A stretch of DNA of 64,000 nt. It comes from Pseudomonadota bacterium. Lineage in GTDB: Bacteria; Pseudomonadota; Gammaproteobacteria; Xanthomonadales; Xanthomonadaceae. Shown piece by piece: positions 53,221 through 63,045 of this stretch (position 1 is the first letter of the stretch; each line of letters opens with the position of its first letter). The stretch is from NCBI GenBank assembly GCA_023390905.1, contig JAEWBY010000061.1, forward strand, positions 1 to 64,000, read 5' to 3'. The translations under genes were made by a program, and so were the position numbers. Below the pieces are notes generated by a model. It made no database searches and was not told the DNA's origin. It saw only the letters and a list, made by a program, of their open reading frames with translations.

Positions 53221-53760
53221 ATGAAATTCCTCAAATGGTCGCTGGGCATCCTGGTGCTGGCAGGCATCGCCTTCGTCGCCGGTGGGCTGCTGCTGCCGGC
53301 CACGACCCACGTCGAACGCTCGATCGTCATCGATCGTCCGCAGGCGGACGTGTTCCGCGCGCTCAATTCCTTCCAGCGATTCAACGAGTGGTCGCCGTGG
53401 TTCGCCGCCGATCCGCAGGCCCGCTATCGCTTCGAGGGACCGAAGGAAGGTGTCGGTGCGCGCATGGCGTGGACAGGCAACCGCGCGGTCGGTTCCGGCA
53501 GCCAGGCGATCATCGAAAGCCGTGCGCCGGAGGAAATCGCCGTTGCGCTGGACTTCGGCGGCTCGTTGGCAAGGGCGCGCTATGTGCTGGCGAGCGAAGG
53601 GCCGGCGGTCACCCGCGTGACCTGGCATTTCCAAAGCGACCACGGATTCAATCCGCTGGATCGCTGGTTCGGCCTGCTGTTCGAAAAGATGATCGGCGGC
53701 GACTACGAGCGCGGACTGGCGCGCCTGAAATCCGTGCTGGAAGCGCCACCAGCGCGCTGA
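53221..53760 (+). CDS. SRPBCC-family protein with N-terminal membrane anchor
   Basis: Protein of 179 residues. A membrane helix or uncleaved signal (SLGILVLAGIAFVAGGLLL, residues 7-25) precedes a START/Bet v1-like ligand-binding domain (HVERSIVIDRPQADVFRALN, FNEWSPWFAADPQARYRFEG, and the closing helix GLLFEKMIGGDYERGLARLK). Such domains bind hydrophobic ligands; the ligand here is not known. Monocistronic, convergent with the serine hydrolase. The upstream spacer (53078-53220) shows nothing else. Confidence 0.82.
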   Translation: MKFLKWSLGILVLAGIAFVAGGLLLPATTHVERSIVIDRPQADVFRALNSFQRFNEWSPWFAADPQARYRFEGPKEGVGARMAWTGNRAVGSGSQAIIESRAPEEIAVALDFGGSLARARYVLASEGPAVTRVTWHFQSDHGFNPLDRWFGLLFEKMIGGDYERGLARLKSVLEAPPAR

Positions 53761-53792
53761 CCGGAAACGGACAGCGTGAAAGCGGACTGCGT

Positions 53793-55166
53793 TTACTGCG
53801 GCGAGGCGGCCGCCTGGCTCGCACCGGTGCCGCTGCGGGTGTTGGCGGGCGGAGCGGAATCGGCCATCAGCAGATCGCTGGTGTCCATCGGGGTGTCCAG
53901 CCACTGCTGCGGCGTCAGGTTCATCGCGCGATCGAGAATCGTCGGCAGCAGGCCCGACGGCACGGAACTGTCGCTGTTCCAGAGAATGGCGATGCCGAGA
54001 TCGCGCTCGGGCACCAGCGCCACCATGCCGCGATAGCCCTGCACCGCGCCGGCGTGGAAGACCACCGGATGCCCGGCGTAGTCGAACACGCGCCAGCCGA
54101 GCGCATAGCTGGCCGAGTAGATGCGATCGCGACGCCAGCCGGCGCGCATTTCGCCCGGCGTGGAGACCAGCGGCGCATGCAGCGTCGCCAGCAGCGGCGC
54201 GGGCAGCACATCGGGGCGATGGCCCGTCTGCGCGACCAGCCATTGCGCCATGTCGCTGATGCTGGCGTTGACGCCGGCCGCGGGCGCAAGGCGGTAGTAC
54301 GTCGGTTTCGGCGACACGGCGACCCAGCCGTTGCGGCTGCGCACGTGCGGACGTGCCCAGCGCGCGCTGTTCTCGATGCCGGCTAGGCCCATGCTCGCAT
54401 CGTTCATGCCGAGTGGCTTGAAGATGCGCTTGTCCACGGCTTGCTCATAGAACCCGCCGGTCGCGGCGAACACCACATCGCCCACCAGGCTGAAGGCCAC
54501 GTTCTGGTACGCGTAGCACTGGCCGGGCAGGCAATCCATCGGCGCGTAGGCGAGCTTCTGCGCGACCGTGTAGTAGTCGGCGTTGCCTTCGATATCGCGA
54601 TCGAACGCGTTGTGCGCCTTCAGGCCGACGCGGTGGCTGAGCAGATCGGCCACGGTCACGCGCTGGGTGGCCAGCGGATCGCTGAGGCGGAAGTTCGGCA
54701 CGTAATCGGCCACCTTGCTGTCCCAGCGCAGTGAGCCGTCGTTGACGAGCATGCCCGTCAGCGTGCCGGCGAAGGCCTTCGACAGCGAGGCCAGCCGGAA
54801 CACGGTGTGCGAATCGATCGTCTGCGGCGCGGCCACGTCGGTGACGCCGTATCCCTTGGCAGTCAGCACGCGGCCGTTGTGCACGATCGCCAGCGCCATG
54901 CCAGGCACGCGTTCGCCCATCGTCAACTGTTGGGCCAGCGTTTCGAACTGGCTGACGTTGAAGCCGGCCGGCAATGCGGTGGCGGCCATCGCCTGCGGAG
55001 AGATCGAAGAAGCGGCTGCCGTCGCGGTACGCACCCCGGTTGCCGCATGCAACTCGCCGGTGGCCGCAGGCGTCTGCGCGGTCGATGCCAGCGTGAGCGG
55101 GATCAGGAGCCCGAGCAACCCGAAACGGAGCGGGCGCAGCGGCCGCCGGAATACATTCTTCTTCAT
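53793..55166 (-). CDS. Serine hydrolase, class C beta-lactamase fold
   Basis: Exported serine hydrolase of 457 residues. A signal peptide (RFGLLGLLIPLTLASTAQT) is followed by an Ala/Thr-rich linker, then the nucleophile SxxK box in FRLASLSKAFAGTL, the YxN box in CYAYQNVAFSL, and an HxG-like element in VVFHAGAVQGYRG. It belongs to the AmpC/esterase EstB/DD-peptidase group; the true substrate cannot be told. ATG 55166 is chosen, since the long form from 55259 would bury the signal peptide. It may act on cell-wall peptides or esters. Confidence 0.88.
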   Translation of the reverse strand: MKKNVFRRPLRPLRFGLLGLLIPLTLASTAQTPAATGELHAATGVRTATAAASSISPQAMAATALPAGFNVSQFETLAQQLTMGERVPGMALAIVHNGRVLTAKGYGVTDVAAPQTIDSHTVFRLASLSKAFAGTLTGMLVNDGSLRWDSKVADYVPNFRLSDPLATQRVTVADLLSHRVGLKAHNAFDRDIEGNADYYTVAQKLAYAPMDCLPGQCYAYQNVAFSLVGDVVFAATGGFYEQAVDKRIFKPLGMNDASMGLAGIENSARWARPHVRSRNGWVAVSPKPTYYRLAPAAGVNASISDMAQWLVAQTGHRPDVLPAPLLATLHAPLVSTPGEMRAGWRRDRIYSASYALGWRVFDYAGHPVVFHAGAVQGYRGMVALVPERDLGIAILWNSDSSVPSGLLPTILDRAMNLTPQQWLDTPMDTSDLLMADSAPPANTRSGTGASQAAASPQ

Positions 55167-55307
55167 GGGACTGATCGCCTGTCGCGGTGGCTCGCTGGAT
55201 AATAAGACGACGATCGCCAATCCACAAATGGCGCTAACTTCCGCGCGCATGTGGTTCATCTAGTTGAAGATCAGCGTGCGCGATGTCGCAGTTTCATCGA
55301 CGCCTGT

Positions 55308-56941
55308 TCAGCTCGCCTGCGCAGCCGTCGGGCCATTCGATGCAAGCCCGATGCCACGGATCAGATCCGCCGCGCGCTCGGCGATCATCAGGGTCGGCGC
55401 ATTCGTATTGCCGCCAATCAACGCCGGCATCACCGACGCATCGACCACGCGCAGGCCCTGCACGCCGTGGACGCGCAACTGCGGATCGACCACGGCCCGA
55501 TCATCGCTGCCCATCCGGCAGGTGCCGACCGGGTGATAGACGGTTTCGGCCTTGGCGCGGACGAACGCGGCGAGGCCGGCATCGGACAGATCCGCACGCG
55601 CCGGATGCAGCGGCGGCCCGCGATACGCGTCGAAGGCCGGTTGCGCGAACAGCGTGCGCGACAGCCGGGCGCATTCGATCATCATGCGCAGATCGAAACC
55701 GTCGGGATCGCTGAGATAACGCGGCCGGATCGAAGGCGGCGTACGCGGATCGGCGTCCCGCAGCCGGATCTCCCCGCGGCTGCGCGGCCGCAGGAAACAC
55801 GCGTGCACGGTGTAGCCATCGCCCGGCAGTCGATTGCGTCCATGGTCATCGAGCATCGCCGGCACGAAGTGCATCTGGATGTCGGCGCGGGCATCCGGCG
55901 CCAGCGGTGATCGCACGAAGGCGCCGGCCTCGGCGATGTTGCTCGTGCCCGGACCACGGTGCCCGCCGAGGAAATAGCGGAATGCGGCCGCCAGTTCGCT
56001 GGCGCGATCGTAGGTGATCCGCTGCGTGCATCGCTGCAGCGTGCAGATGTCGAGATGATCCTGCAGATTGCCGCCGACCCCGGGCAGATCCACCCGTACG
56101 TCGATGCCGAGCGCATGCAGATGCGCCGCCGGCCCGATGCCGGACAGCATCAGCAGTTGCGGTGAATTGATCGCACCGCCGCACAGCAGCACTTCGCCGG
56201 CGACGCGTGCCTCGAACGCGTGGCCGCGATGGGCGCAGTCCACGCCGACCGCGCGCCCGCCCTGCTTCAGGATGCGGCGCACCAGCACGCCGGTGCGCAC
56301 ATGCAGGTTCGGCCGTTGGCGCACCGGCGCCAGATAGGCGGTCGCCGCGGAACAGCGTGCGCCATTTTTCTGGGTGACCTGATAGAGGCCGAATCCGGAT
56401 TGCCGCTCGCCGTTGAAATCGCCGTTGCGTTCGAATCCGGCCTGCACGCCGGCCTCGATGAAGGCCCGCGACAGTGGATTGACGTGCCGCAGATCCGAGA
56501 CGCCCAGCGGACCATCGCCGCCGTGCCATGCGTCGCCGCCGGCGTGTTGCTCTCGGAGCGCTTGAAGTAGGGCAGGACACCGCCCCAGTCCCAGCCGGTG
56601 GCTCCGCGTGCACACCAGTCGTCGTAATCGGCCGGCACGCCGCGCACGTAGCACATCGCATTGATCGAACTGGAACCGCCCAGCACCTTGCCGCGCGGCC
56701 ACCACAATCGCCGTCCTTCGAGTTCGGTTTCTGGCTCGGTCTCGTAGTTCCAGTTGATGCCGGTGTGCCGGACCAGCCGTGCCAGGCCCGCCGGCATGTG
56801 GATGAAGGGGTACCAGTCGCGCGGGCCCGCCTCCAGGAGCAGCACGCGGCACGCTGGATCCTCGGACAGGCGATTGGCCAGCACGCAGCCGGCGGAGCCG
56901 GCGCCGATGATGATGTAGTCGTACACGCGCGGTGCCCGCAA
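55308..56941 (-). pseudogene. GMC oxidoreductase (choline-dehydrogenase-like) split by a frameshift
   Basis: FAD-dependent alcohol/choline oxidase family member. The first 135 or so codons from ATG 56941 read VYDYIIIGAGSAGCVLANRL (FAD loop), RGKVLGGSSSINAMCYVRGV and WGGVLPYFKRSESN. At about 56541-56553 the frame changes, and the rest continues as GGDGPLGVSDLRHVNPLSRA, GGAINSPQLLMLSGIGPAAH, and the C-terminal active-site His-Asn region YHPVGTCRMGSDDRAV and GGNTNAPTLMIAERAADLI. Joined together the two parts make a normal protein of about 540 residues. There is no homopolymer at the break, so an assembly slip is less likely than a real one-base change. Confidence 0.85.
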
Positions 56942-57125
56942 TCCCGAGAGTCTCGGACGCTAGCAGCGGGACATGGAGCAAATGCTCGGGGAAAGGATGT
57001 CCGGTGAATGCACGCGCGTGTACACCCGGCCCGCGGGCGCTGGCGATGTTGCAGTGCATCGGCTACCTTGCGCGCGTGGCGACGGGCACCGGCTCGCGTC
57101 TTCCCATCGCAGCCGCAGCCCCTCC

Positions 57126-58499
57126 ATGAGCCGACCCCTTCCCGAACTCCCGCCGTCCGCGAATGCCTCGCTGATCCAGCGGCTGGGTTTCGATTCGCCC
57201 GCGCTGTGGTGGTCGCTGCTGTATTTCTTCTGTCTGCTCAGTGGCTATTACGTGCTGCGCCCGGTGCGCGATGCGATGGGCGCATCCGGCGATGTCGTGG
57301 CGGTGTTCCCGCGCAGCCTGATCGGCTGGGCGTCGCATGCGGGGATCGAGTTGAAGGAGTTCACCCTGCAGGTGCTGTTCACCGGCACCTTCATCTGCAT
57401 GGTGCTGTTGCAGCCGCTGTATGGCGCCCTGGTGTCGCGGTTTCCGCGCCGCGTGTTCCTGCCGGTGGTCTATCTGGCCTTCATCGCCTGCCTGGGCATT
57501 TTCTACTGGACCTTCCGCCAGCAGATCCCCGGACGCGGCGCCGCGTTCTTCATCTGGGTCGCGGTGTTCAACCTGTTCGCGGTGTCGGTGTTCTGGAGCT
57601 ACATGGCCGACGTGTTCGACAACGAGGACGCGAAGAAGGTCTACGGCTATATCGGTGCGGGCGGAACGATCGGCGCGCTGGTGGGTCCGGTGATCACCAG
57701 TTCGCTGGTCGAACGGATCGGCGTGGGCAATCTGCTGCTGGTGTCGGCGCTGTTCCTGGTGGTGTGCCTGGTGTGCATCCTGCAACTGCGTCCGTGGGCC
57801 GTGCGGCGCGAACAGCGGCATCGCGAAGTCAGTGGTGAAGAGGCGATGGGTGGCTCGGTGGTGGCGGGGCTCAGGCTGGTCTGGCGCGATCCGCTGCTGC
57901 GTTCGCTGGCCGTGTTGATGTTCTTCGGCGTCGGCGTGGGCACGCTGCTGTACAACGAGCAGGCGGCGATTGCGCGGCAGCTTGCGCAGGATGCATCGCG
58001 CACGGCGTATTACGCGCGGCTCGATCTGGGCGTGAACCTGCTGACCATCTTCGTGCAGGTATTCCTGACGCGCTGGCTGTTGCGGCGTTTCGGCATCGCA
58101 CCGCTGTTGCTCATCCCCGCCTGCGCGATCCTGCTCGGCTTCGCCCTGCTGACCGCCTCGCCGCTGCCGATGCTGATCTGGATCGTGCAGGTGATGACAC
58201 GCGCCGGCGAGTTCTCGCTCGCCAAGCCGGCGCGCGAGACGCTGTACACGCGCGTGGATCGTGAAGCGCGCTACAAGGCCAAGGCCGTGATCGATACGGT
58301 GATCTACCGCGGCGGTGACCTCAGCTTCGTGTGGCTGCACAAACTGCTGTCCGGATTCGGATCCAGCATGGTGTTCCTGGCGGGCGTGGGCGTGGCCACC
58401 GGCATGACGTTCGGCGCGTGGCGGGTCATCCAGGCGCAACGCAGGCTGGCCGGAAACGATGCCGGACCGGAACCGGCCCGCGAGACCGCAGCAGGCTGA
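57126..58499 (+). CDS. MFS/NTP-NDP exchange transporter-like membrane protein
   Basis: Membrane carrier of 457 residues with about twelve helices. It opens with SLLYFFCLLSGYYVLRPVRD, the motif shared with the ATP:ADP antiporter (TLC) family and its free-living MFS relatives, followed by FVWLHKLLSGFGSS-type C-terminal helices and KKVYGYIGAGGTIGALVGPV. Free-living homologues are annotated as NTP/NDP exchange transporters, but their substrates are unproven. ATG 57126 is used; the open frame above it is antisense to the GMC gene. Confidence 0.82.
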   Translation: MSRPLPELPPSANASLIQRLGFDSPALWWSLLYFFCLLSGYYVLRPVRDAMGASGDVVAVFPRSLIGWASHAGIELKEFTLQVLFTGTFICMVLLQPLYGALVSRFPRRVFLPVVYLAFIACLGIFYWTFRQQIPGRGAAFFIWVAVFNLFAVSVFWSYMADVFDNEDAKKVYGYIGAGGTIGALVGPVITSSLVERIGVGNLLLVSALFLVVCLVCILQLRPWAVRREQRHREVSGEEAMGGSVVAGLRLVWRDPLLRSLAVLMFFGVGVGTLLYNEQAAIARQLAQDASRTAYYARLDLGVNLLTIFVQVFLTRWLLRRFGIAPLLLIPACAILLGFALLTASPLPMLIWIVQVMTRAGEFSLAKPARETLYTRVDREARYKAKAVIDTVIYRGGDLSFVWLHKLLSGFGSSMVFLAGVGVATGMTFGAWRVIQAQRRLAGNDAGPEPARETAAG

Positions 58500-58564
58500 A
58501 ACCCGTGCCGATCCAGTGATGTGCCGATTGGCTAAGCTGTGACCATTCCCGGTGGAGCCGGACC

Positions 58565-58912
58565 ATGCTGATCGCCATCTGCCTGACGTTGCTGGTCGCG
58601 CTGCTGCACGCGTATTTCCTCGTGCTCGAGACGTTCCTCTGGACGCGACCGCTGGGCTTGCGCACATTCCGCAACACGCCGGACAAGGCGCAGGCCACGC
58701 GCGTGCTGGCCGCCAATCAGGGCCTGTACAACGGCTTTCTTGCGGCGGGCCTGCTGTGGGGACTGTGGACCACGCAATGGAACGTGGTCGTGTTCTTCCT
58801 GAGCTGCGTCGTGGTCGCCGCGCTGTATGGCGCCTGGAGCGTCGGCAGGCGCATCTTTTTCGTGCAGGGCGTGCCGGCACTGGCCGCGCTGGTGGCCGTG
58901 CTGATCAGCTGA
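58565..58912 (+). CDS. DUF1304 membrane protein
   Basis: Small protein of 115 residues with four membrane helices (LLVALLHAYFLVLETFLW, GLYNGFLAAGLLWGLW, VVFFLSCVVVAALYGAWSV, GVPALAALVAVLIS). The conserved NQGLYNGFLAAGL motif identifies DUF1304. GGTGGAG lies upstream of the ATG. It is 65 bases after the transporter gene and convergent with the thioesterase-like gene. Function unknown in the family. Confidence 0.88.
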   Translation: MLIAICLTLLVALLHAYFLVLETFLWTRPLGLRTFRNTPDKAQATRVLAANQGLYNGFLAAGLLWGLWTTQWNVVVFFLSCVVVAALYGAWSVGRRIFFVQGVPALAALVAVLIS

Positions 58913-58937
58913 TCGCGGCGCGATCCCGTTTGATCGA

Positions 58938-59423
58938 TCAGCGGGCTGGTGAAGCCGGCGGGCGTGGCGACACCCACATCGAGATGCGCGCACGGAACAC
59001 CGCTTCGCCCGCGGGATTGCTGATGACGACGTCCATCGGAAGTTCGTAGCCTTCACCGGATTCCTCCGGAACGAAGGCGGGCGTGGCCACCGCCGTCATC
59101 GTGCCGACGGCCTTCTTCAGGTACTCGACCGTCATGCCCTTGGGAATCCAGCGCATCGAGGGAGGAATGCTGACATCGGTGGTGAGCCCGCCGATGAATT
59201 CGGCCAGGTTGCACAGCGCGATCGCGTGCACCGTGCCCAGATGGTTGGTGATGCTGCGGCAGTGGGTGATGACCGCCTCGCCGCGATTGGGCTCCAGCCG
59301 CACCATGCGCGGGCCGATGCTGCTGAAGTACGGTGCCTTGAAGCAGACCAGGCGCGAGAACAGCCAGCGACCGAATGGTCGCGTTTCCAGCGAGCGATAC
59401 AGCGAGAGGACGGACGTGCTCAT
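58938..59423 (-). CDS. DUF4442/hotdog-fold thioesterase-like protein
   Basis: Protein of 161 residues with the hotdog-fold features of DUF4442 acyl-CoA thioesterase relatives: ITNHLGTVHAIALCNLAEFI (catalytic-region helix), MRWIPKGMTVEYLKKAVGTM, and the strand AVFRARISMWVS. ATG 59423 is the start; upstream open frame is a shadow of fadE. It is separated from fadE by fadE's terminator but on the same strand, and may serve the same fatty-acid pathway by trimming CoA esters. Confidence 0.85.
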   Translation of the reverse strand: MSTSVLSLYRSLETRPFGRWLFSRLVCFKAPYFSSIGPRMVRLEPNRGEAVITHCRSITNHLGTVHAIALCNLAEFIGGLTTDVSIPPSMRWIPKGMTVEYLKKAVGTMTAVATPAFVPEESGEGYELPMDVVISNPAGEAVFRARISMWVSPRPPASPAR

Positions 59424-59440
59424 CGGGTGGACTCCGGATG

Positions 59441-59468
59441 AAAAAACGGCGGACCGTGGTCCGCCGTT
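59441..59468 (-). terminator. Terminator of fadE
   Basis: Stem AACGGCGGAC / GTCCGCCGTT (59445-59468) with a tetraloop; the A6 at 59441-59446 becomes U6 on the minus strand. It lies 17 bases after the fadE stop and before the hotdog-fold gene. Confidence 0.9.
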
Positions 59469-59485
59469 CGGGTGTGCCGCATGGA

Positions 59486-61960
59486 TCAGGCGGCGGCGCG
59501 GGAGCCGCTGGCGTGCGGCTGGTCGTAATAGCTGGCCGCGCGCAGTTCGTGCGTGTCGAAGTCGTCCACGGTGATGGTGTCGAGCGTCATCACGCGCAGT
59601 TCTTCCAGCAGCTTGCGCTCGTCGGCCGTGATCCAGCCCTCGGCCACGGCTTCGTCCAACTGGCTGTTGAAGTCCAGCGCCTCGATGCCCTTGGTCTTGA
59701 GCGCCTTGAGGAACTTGCGTTCCACCGGTTCGGCCAGCACCGCCTTGGCGAGGTAGCTGTCGATGCGGCCGGCGGGGTTGTTCTCGCACGGCGTGGTGAA
59801 CACGCCCTTGGCGAGGCGGTCGCGGGCTTCGTTCGGCGTCATCAGCAGCGCGGCGGCACGATGGCTCAGGCGATCGCCCGGCGCTTCGGCACGACGGCCC
59901 CAGGGGAAGATCAGCGCCCACATCAGCCAGCCGACCGGACGGATCGGGAAGTTGCGCAGCGCCGCCGACAGCGCCAGTTCGATCTGGTGCACGCTGTCAT
60001 GGAAGGCCCACGCCAGCAGCGTGCGATCGGCCGCCGGTGCGCCTTCATCGTGGTAGCGCTTGAGCATGGCGCTGGTCATGTACAGGTGGCTCAGCACGTC
60101 GCCCAGACGGCCCGACAGCGACTCCTTGAACTTCAGCTTGCCGCCGAGCATCAGCATCGACACGTCGGCCATCAGCGCCAGGTTGGCCGAATAGCGATCC
60201 AGCTTGCGGAAGAAGCGGCGGGTGTAATCGTCGCCCGGCGCGCCGCCGATGCGCGAAGCGGTCAGGCCGAACCAGAACGAACGCACCGCGTTGGAAATGG
60301 CGAAGCCGACATGCCCGAACAGATTGCGATCGAATTCGTTGATGCCGGCGCGCACGTCGGGATTCTGCGCGGCCTTCATTTCCTTCAGCACCCACGGGTG
60401 GCAGAGGATCGCGCCCTGCCCGAAGATCAACAGGCTACGGGTCATGATGTTGGCGCCTTCCACCGTGATGGCGATCGGCGAAGCCTGCCAGGAGCGGCCG
60501 ACGAAGTTGCGCGGCCCCAGGATGATGCCCTTGCCGCCGACCACGTCCATGACATCCTTGACCACTTCGCGGCTCATGGTGGTGCAGTGGTACTTGGCGA
60601 TCGCCGACGGCACGGCCGGCTTCTCGCCGCGATCCACCGCCGCGGCCGTGGCCTGCGAGAGCGCGCTGATCGCATAGGCCTTGCCGGCGATGCGGGCCAG
60701 CGCTTCCTCGACGCCTTCGAAACGACCGACCGACAGACCGAACTGCTTGCGGATGCGTGCATAGGCGCCGGTCACCACCGCGCCTAGCTTGGCGCCGCCG
60801 CTGGCGGTCGAGGGCAGCGTGATCGAGCGGCCGATCGACAGGCACTCGCTGAGCATGCGCCAGCCTTCGCCGATGCCATGCTCCTCGCCGATGATCTGCG
60901 ACAGCGGCAGGAACACTTCATGTCCGCGCACCGGGCCGTTCTGGAATGGCGAGTTGAGCGGGAAGTGGCGACGGCCGACTTCCACGCCGGGCGTTTCGCG
61001 CGGCATCAGCGCCAGCGTGATGCCGAGGTCGCGCTGCTCGCCGAGCAGGCCATCCGGGTCGTACATGCGGAACGCCAGGCCGATGATGCTCGCCACCGGC
61101 GCCAGCGTAATGTAGCGCTTGTCGAAGGTGAGCTTGATACCGACCACCTTCGCGCCATCCCAGTCGCCTTCGCAGACGATGCCGTAATCGGGGATCGACG
61201 TGGCGTCGGAACCGGCGAACGGGCCGGTCAGCCCGAAGCAGGGGACTTCGCGGCCATCGGCCAGGCGCGGCAGGTAATAGTCCTTCTGCTGTTGCGTGCC
61301 GTAGTGCATCAGCAACTCGCCCGGACCGAGCGAATTGGGCACGCCGACGGTGGAGCTGACCACGCTGGAAACCGAGGCCAGCTTCTGGATCACCTTGTGG
61401 TGGGCCAGCGCGGAGAACCCGAGGCCGCCGTATTCCTTGGGAATGATCATGCCGAAGAACTTGTTCTTCTTGATGAACTCCCACATCTCGGGCGGCAGAT
61501 CCGCATGCACGTGGGTGATTTCCCAGTCGTTGGTCATGCGGCAGAGTTCTTCCACCGGGCCATCGAGGAAGGCCTGTTCTTCGGCGGTCAGTTCCGGCTT
61601 CGGCTGCGACAGCAGTTGATCCCAATCGGGATCGCCGGAAAACAGTTCGCCTTCAAACCCGACCGAGCCCGATTCCAGCGCGATGCGCTCGGTCTGCGAC
61701 AGCGGGGGCAGGATGCGGCGATAGAAGCCCAGCAGCGGCGCGGTGATCAGCGGCTTGCGGATGGCCGGAATCAGCAGCGGCACCGCGATGATCGCGACGA
61801 TGACCGCCGCGATGATCGTGGCGGTGTGGTTGGCGCCGAGCAGCCAGCAGGCCACCAGCAGCGTGGCGGTGATCGCGGCCCAGTAGGCCAGCCGCAACCG
61901 ATGGTAGGCGGCGAATGCGCCCGCCAGCAGGAAAGCGAGGAAGGGGGCGAGGATGCTCAT
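59486..61960 (-). CDS. fadE: Acyl-CoA dehydrogenase FadE
   Basis: Membrane-associated FAD enzyme for the first step of fatty-acid beta-oxidation, 824 residues as in the long FadE form. N-terminal helices (MSILAPFLAFLLAGAFAAYH, AAITATLLVACWLLGA, IIAAVIVAIIAVPLLIPAI) anchor it. The ACAD domain starts near 120 (FFGMIIPKEYGGLGFSALAH, GLTGPFAGSDATSIPDYGIV, GIGEGWRMLSECLSIGRSIT, AITVEGANIMTRSLLIFGQG). A C-terminal DUF1974-like domain follows (AWAFHDSVHQIELALSAALR). ATG 61960 overlaps the hydrolase stop by four bases, so the two are coupled. Confidence 0.95.
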   Translation of the reverse strand: MSILAPFLAFLLAGAFAAYHRLRLAYWAAITATLLVACWLLGANHTATIIAAVIVAIIAVPLLIPAIRKPLITAPLLGFYRRILPPLSQTERIALESGSVGFEGELFSGDPDWDQLLSQPKPELTAEEQAFLDGPVEELCRMTNDWEITHVHADLPPEMWEFIKKNKFFGMIIPKEYGGLGFSALAHHKVIQKLASVSSVVSSTVGVPNSLGPGELLMHYGTQQQKDYYLPRLADGREVPCFGLTGPFAGSDATSIPDYGIVCEGDWDGAKVVGIKLTFDKRYITLAPVASIIGLAFRMYDPDGLLGEQRDLGITLALMPRETPGVEVGRRHFPLNSPFQNGPVRGHEVFLPLSQIIGEEHGIGEGWRMLSECLSIGRSITLPSTASGGAKLGAVVTGAYARIRKQFGLSVGRFEGVEEALARIAGKAYAISALSQATAAAVDRGEKPAVPSAIAKYHCTTMSREVVKDVMDVVGGKGIILGPRNFVGRSWQASPIAITVEGANIMTRSLLIFGQGAILCHPWVLKEMKAAQNPDVRAGINEFDRNLFGHVGFAISNAVRSFWFGLTASRIGGAPGDDYTRRFFRKLDRYSANLALMADVSMLMLGGKLKFKESLSGRLGDVLSHLYMTSAMLKRYHDEGAPAADRTLLAWAFHDSVHQIELALSAALRNFPIRPVGWLMWALIFPWGRRAEAPGDRLSHRAAALLMTPNEARDRLAKGVFTTPCENNPAGRIDSYLAKAVLAEPVERKFLKALKTKGIEALDFNSQLDEAVAEGWITADERKLLEELRVMTLDTITVDDFDTHELRAASYYDQPHASGSRAAA

Positions 61961-62910
61961 GGGCGTGCTCCGGGTGCGGCTCCGTTGTCGTCGGAGGATT
62001 CGGTGAGGTCTGGCGCGAAAAGGGCGTGCTCTGACCGCAGCTCGGCGAGGTATTCGAGCACGGTAGCGGTAAATGTATCGTTGTCGTCGCCGGCCACCAT
62101 GTGGGTGGCGTCCGGCAGATGCACATGCTGCGCATGCGGCACCAGCGCGCTGAATTCCTCGACGGTGCGCGCCGACACCAGATCGCTGCGTCCGCCGCTG
62201 ATCAGCAGCACCGGGCAACGGATCGTGCTGGCCGCTTCGGCAATCGCATCCTGGTGCTGCTCGCTGTCGCGTGCGAGTTCATCGATCAGCCGCGGATCCC
62301 AATGCCAGCGCCAGCGACCGTCATCGCCGAGCCGCAGCATCTGGTTCAGTTCTTCCGGCGTCTTGCGTTTGCGATGCGGAAGATAGGCCGCGATCGTGTC
62401 GCTGGCGTGCTGCAGGGAATCGAAGCCGTCGGGAAATGCCGTCATGAAACCGAGGATGCGCTGCAGCCCGGCCGATTCCCAGCGCGGGGTGATGTCCACC
62501 AGCACCATCGCGCGGAACAGGCCCGGCCAGCGCGATTCGGCGATCAGCCCGAACAGGCCGCCCATCGACGCGCCAATCAGGATGGGCGCTTCCTGCGCGC
62601 CGGCAATGAGGATCAGATCATCGGCGAACTGATCGCCCGCATACGGCAGGCCGGCCGGGTTGCGCTGCGAATCGCCGTGACCGCGCGCATCGTAGGCGAA
62701 TCCGGCATAACCCTGATCGGCCAGCGCCTGCGCCGTGCGCGTCCACGCATGGCGCGTCTGGCCGAAACCGTGCGCGAACACGAGCGAGGCGTCCGTCTGC
62801 AATGCAGTGGCCGATGCAAAACCCTGCGCAGCCAGGCGCACATCGCCCGCACCGACCAGCGACATCGGTGGGGTCAACGCAGCGGCAGCCGGAGGCGAGA
62901 GAGTGACCAT
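61957..62910 (-). CDS. Alpha/beta hydrolase of the fadE operon
   Basis: Hydrolase of 317 residues. The oxyanion HG is in LVFAHGFGQTRHAWTRTA, the nucleophile elbow is IGASMGGLFGLI, an Asp lies in ISGGRSDLVSARTVEEF, and the His is in LPDATHMVAGDDNDTF. Its stop overlaps fadE by four bases, which points to release of fatty acids or CoA esters for beta-oxidation. A promoter (TTGACT at 62942-62947, CATACT at 62918-62923, 18-base spacer) would start the RNA at the A of ATG 62910, suggesting a leaderless message; MSLVGAGD at 62865 is the alternative start. Confidence 0.87.
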   Translation of the reverse strand: MVTLSPPAAAALTPPMSLVGAGDVRLAAQGFASATALQTDASLVFAHGFGQTRHAWTRTAQALADQGYAGFAYDARGHGDSQRNPAGLPYAGDQFADDLILIAGAQEAPILIGASMGGLFGLIAESRWPGLFRAMVLVDITPRWESAGLQRILGFMTAFPDGFDSLQHASDTIAAYLPHRKRKTPEELNQMLRLGDDGRWRWHWDPRLIDELARDSEQHQDAIAEAASTIRCPVLLISGGRSDLVSARTVEEFSALVPHAQHVHLPDATHMVAGDDNDTFTATVLEYLAELRSEHALFAPDLTESSDDNGAAPGARP

Positions 62911-62924
62911 ACGGTCTAGTATGG
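62907..62924. promoter_or_regulatory. Palindromic operator over the hydrolase-fadE promoter
   Basis: CCATAC-GGTCTA-GTATGG is a perfect 6-bp inverted repeat covering the -10 and the first codon of the hydrolase gene. ACCATACGG occurs again in inverted orientation (CCGTATGGT) near 63027-63035, just before the divergent TetR gene. Inference: binding site of the neighbouring TetR-family protein, repressing the fadE unit and perhaps itself. Confidence 0.6.
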
Positions 62925-63045
62925 GTTTTCGGATTCAGAGTAGTCAATCGATCAGAGGCACTTTCAACCGATTGATTCCACACGGGATGCGCTGCGGCGC
63001 AGCAAACGTACTGCTACACACCCGGCCGTATGGTTAAATGCGGCC

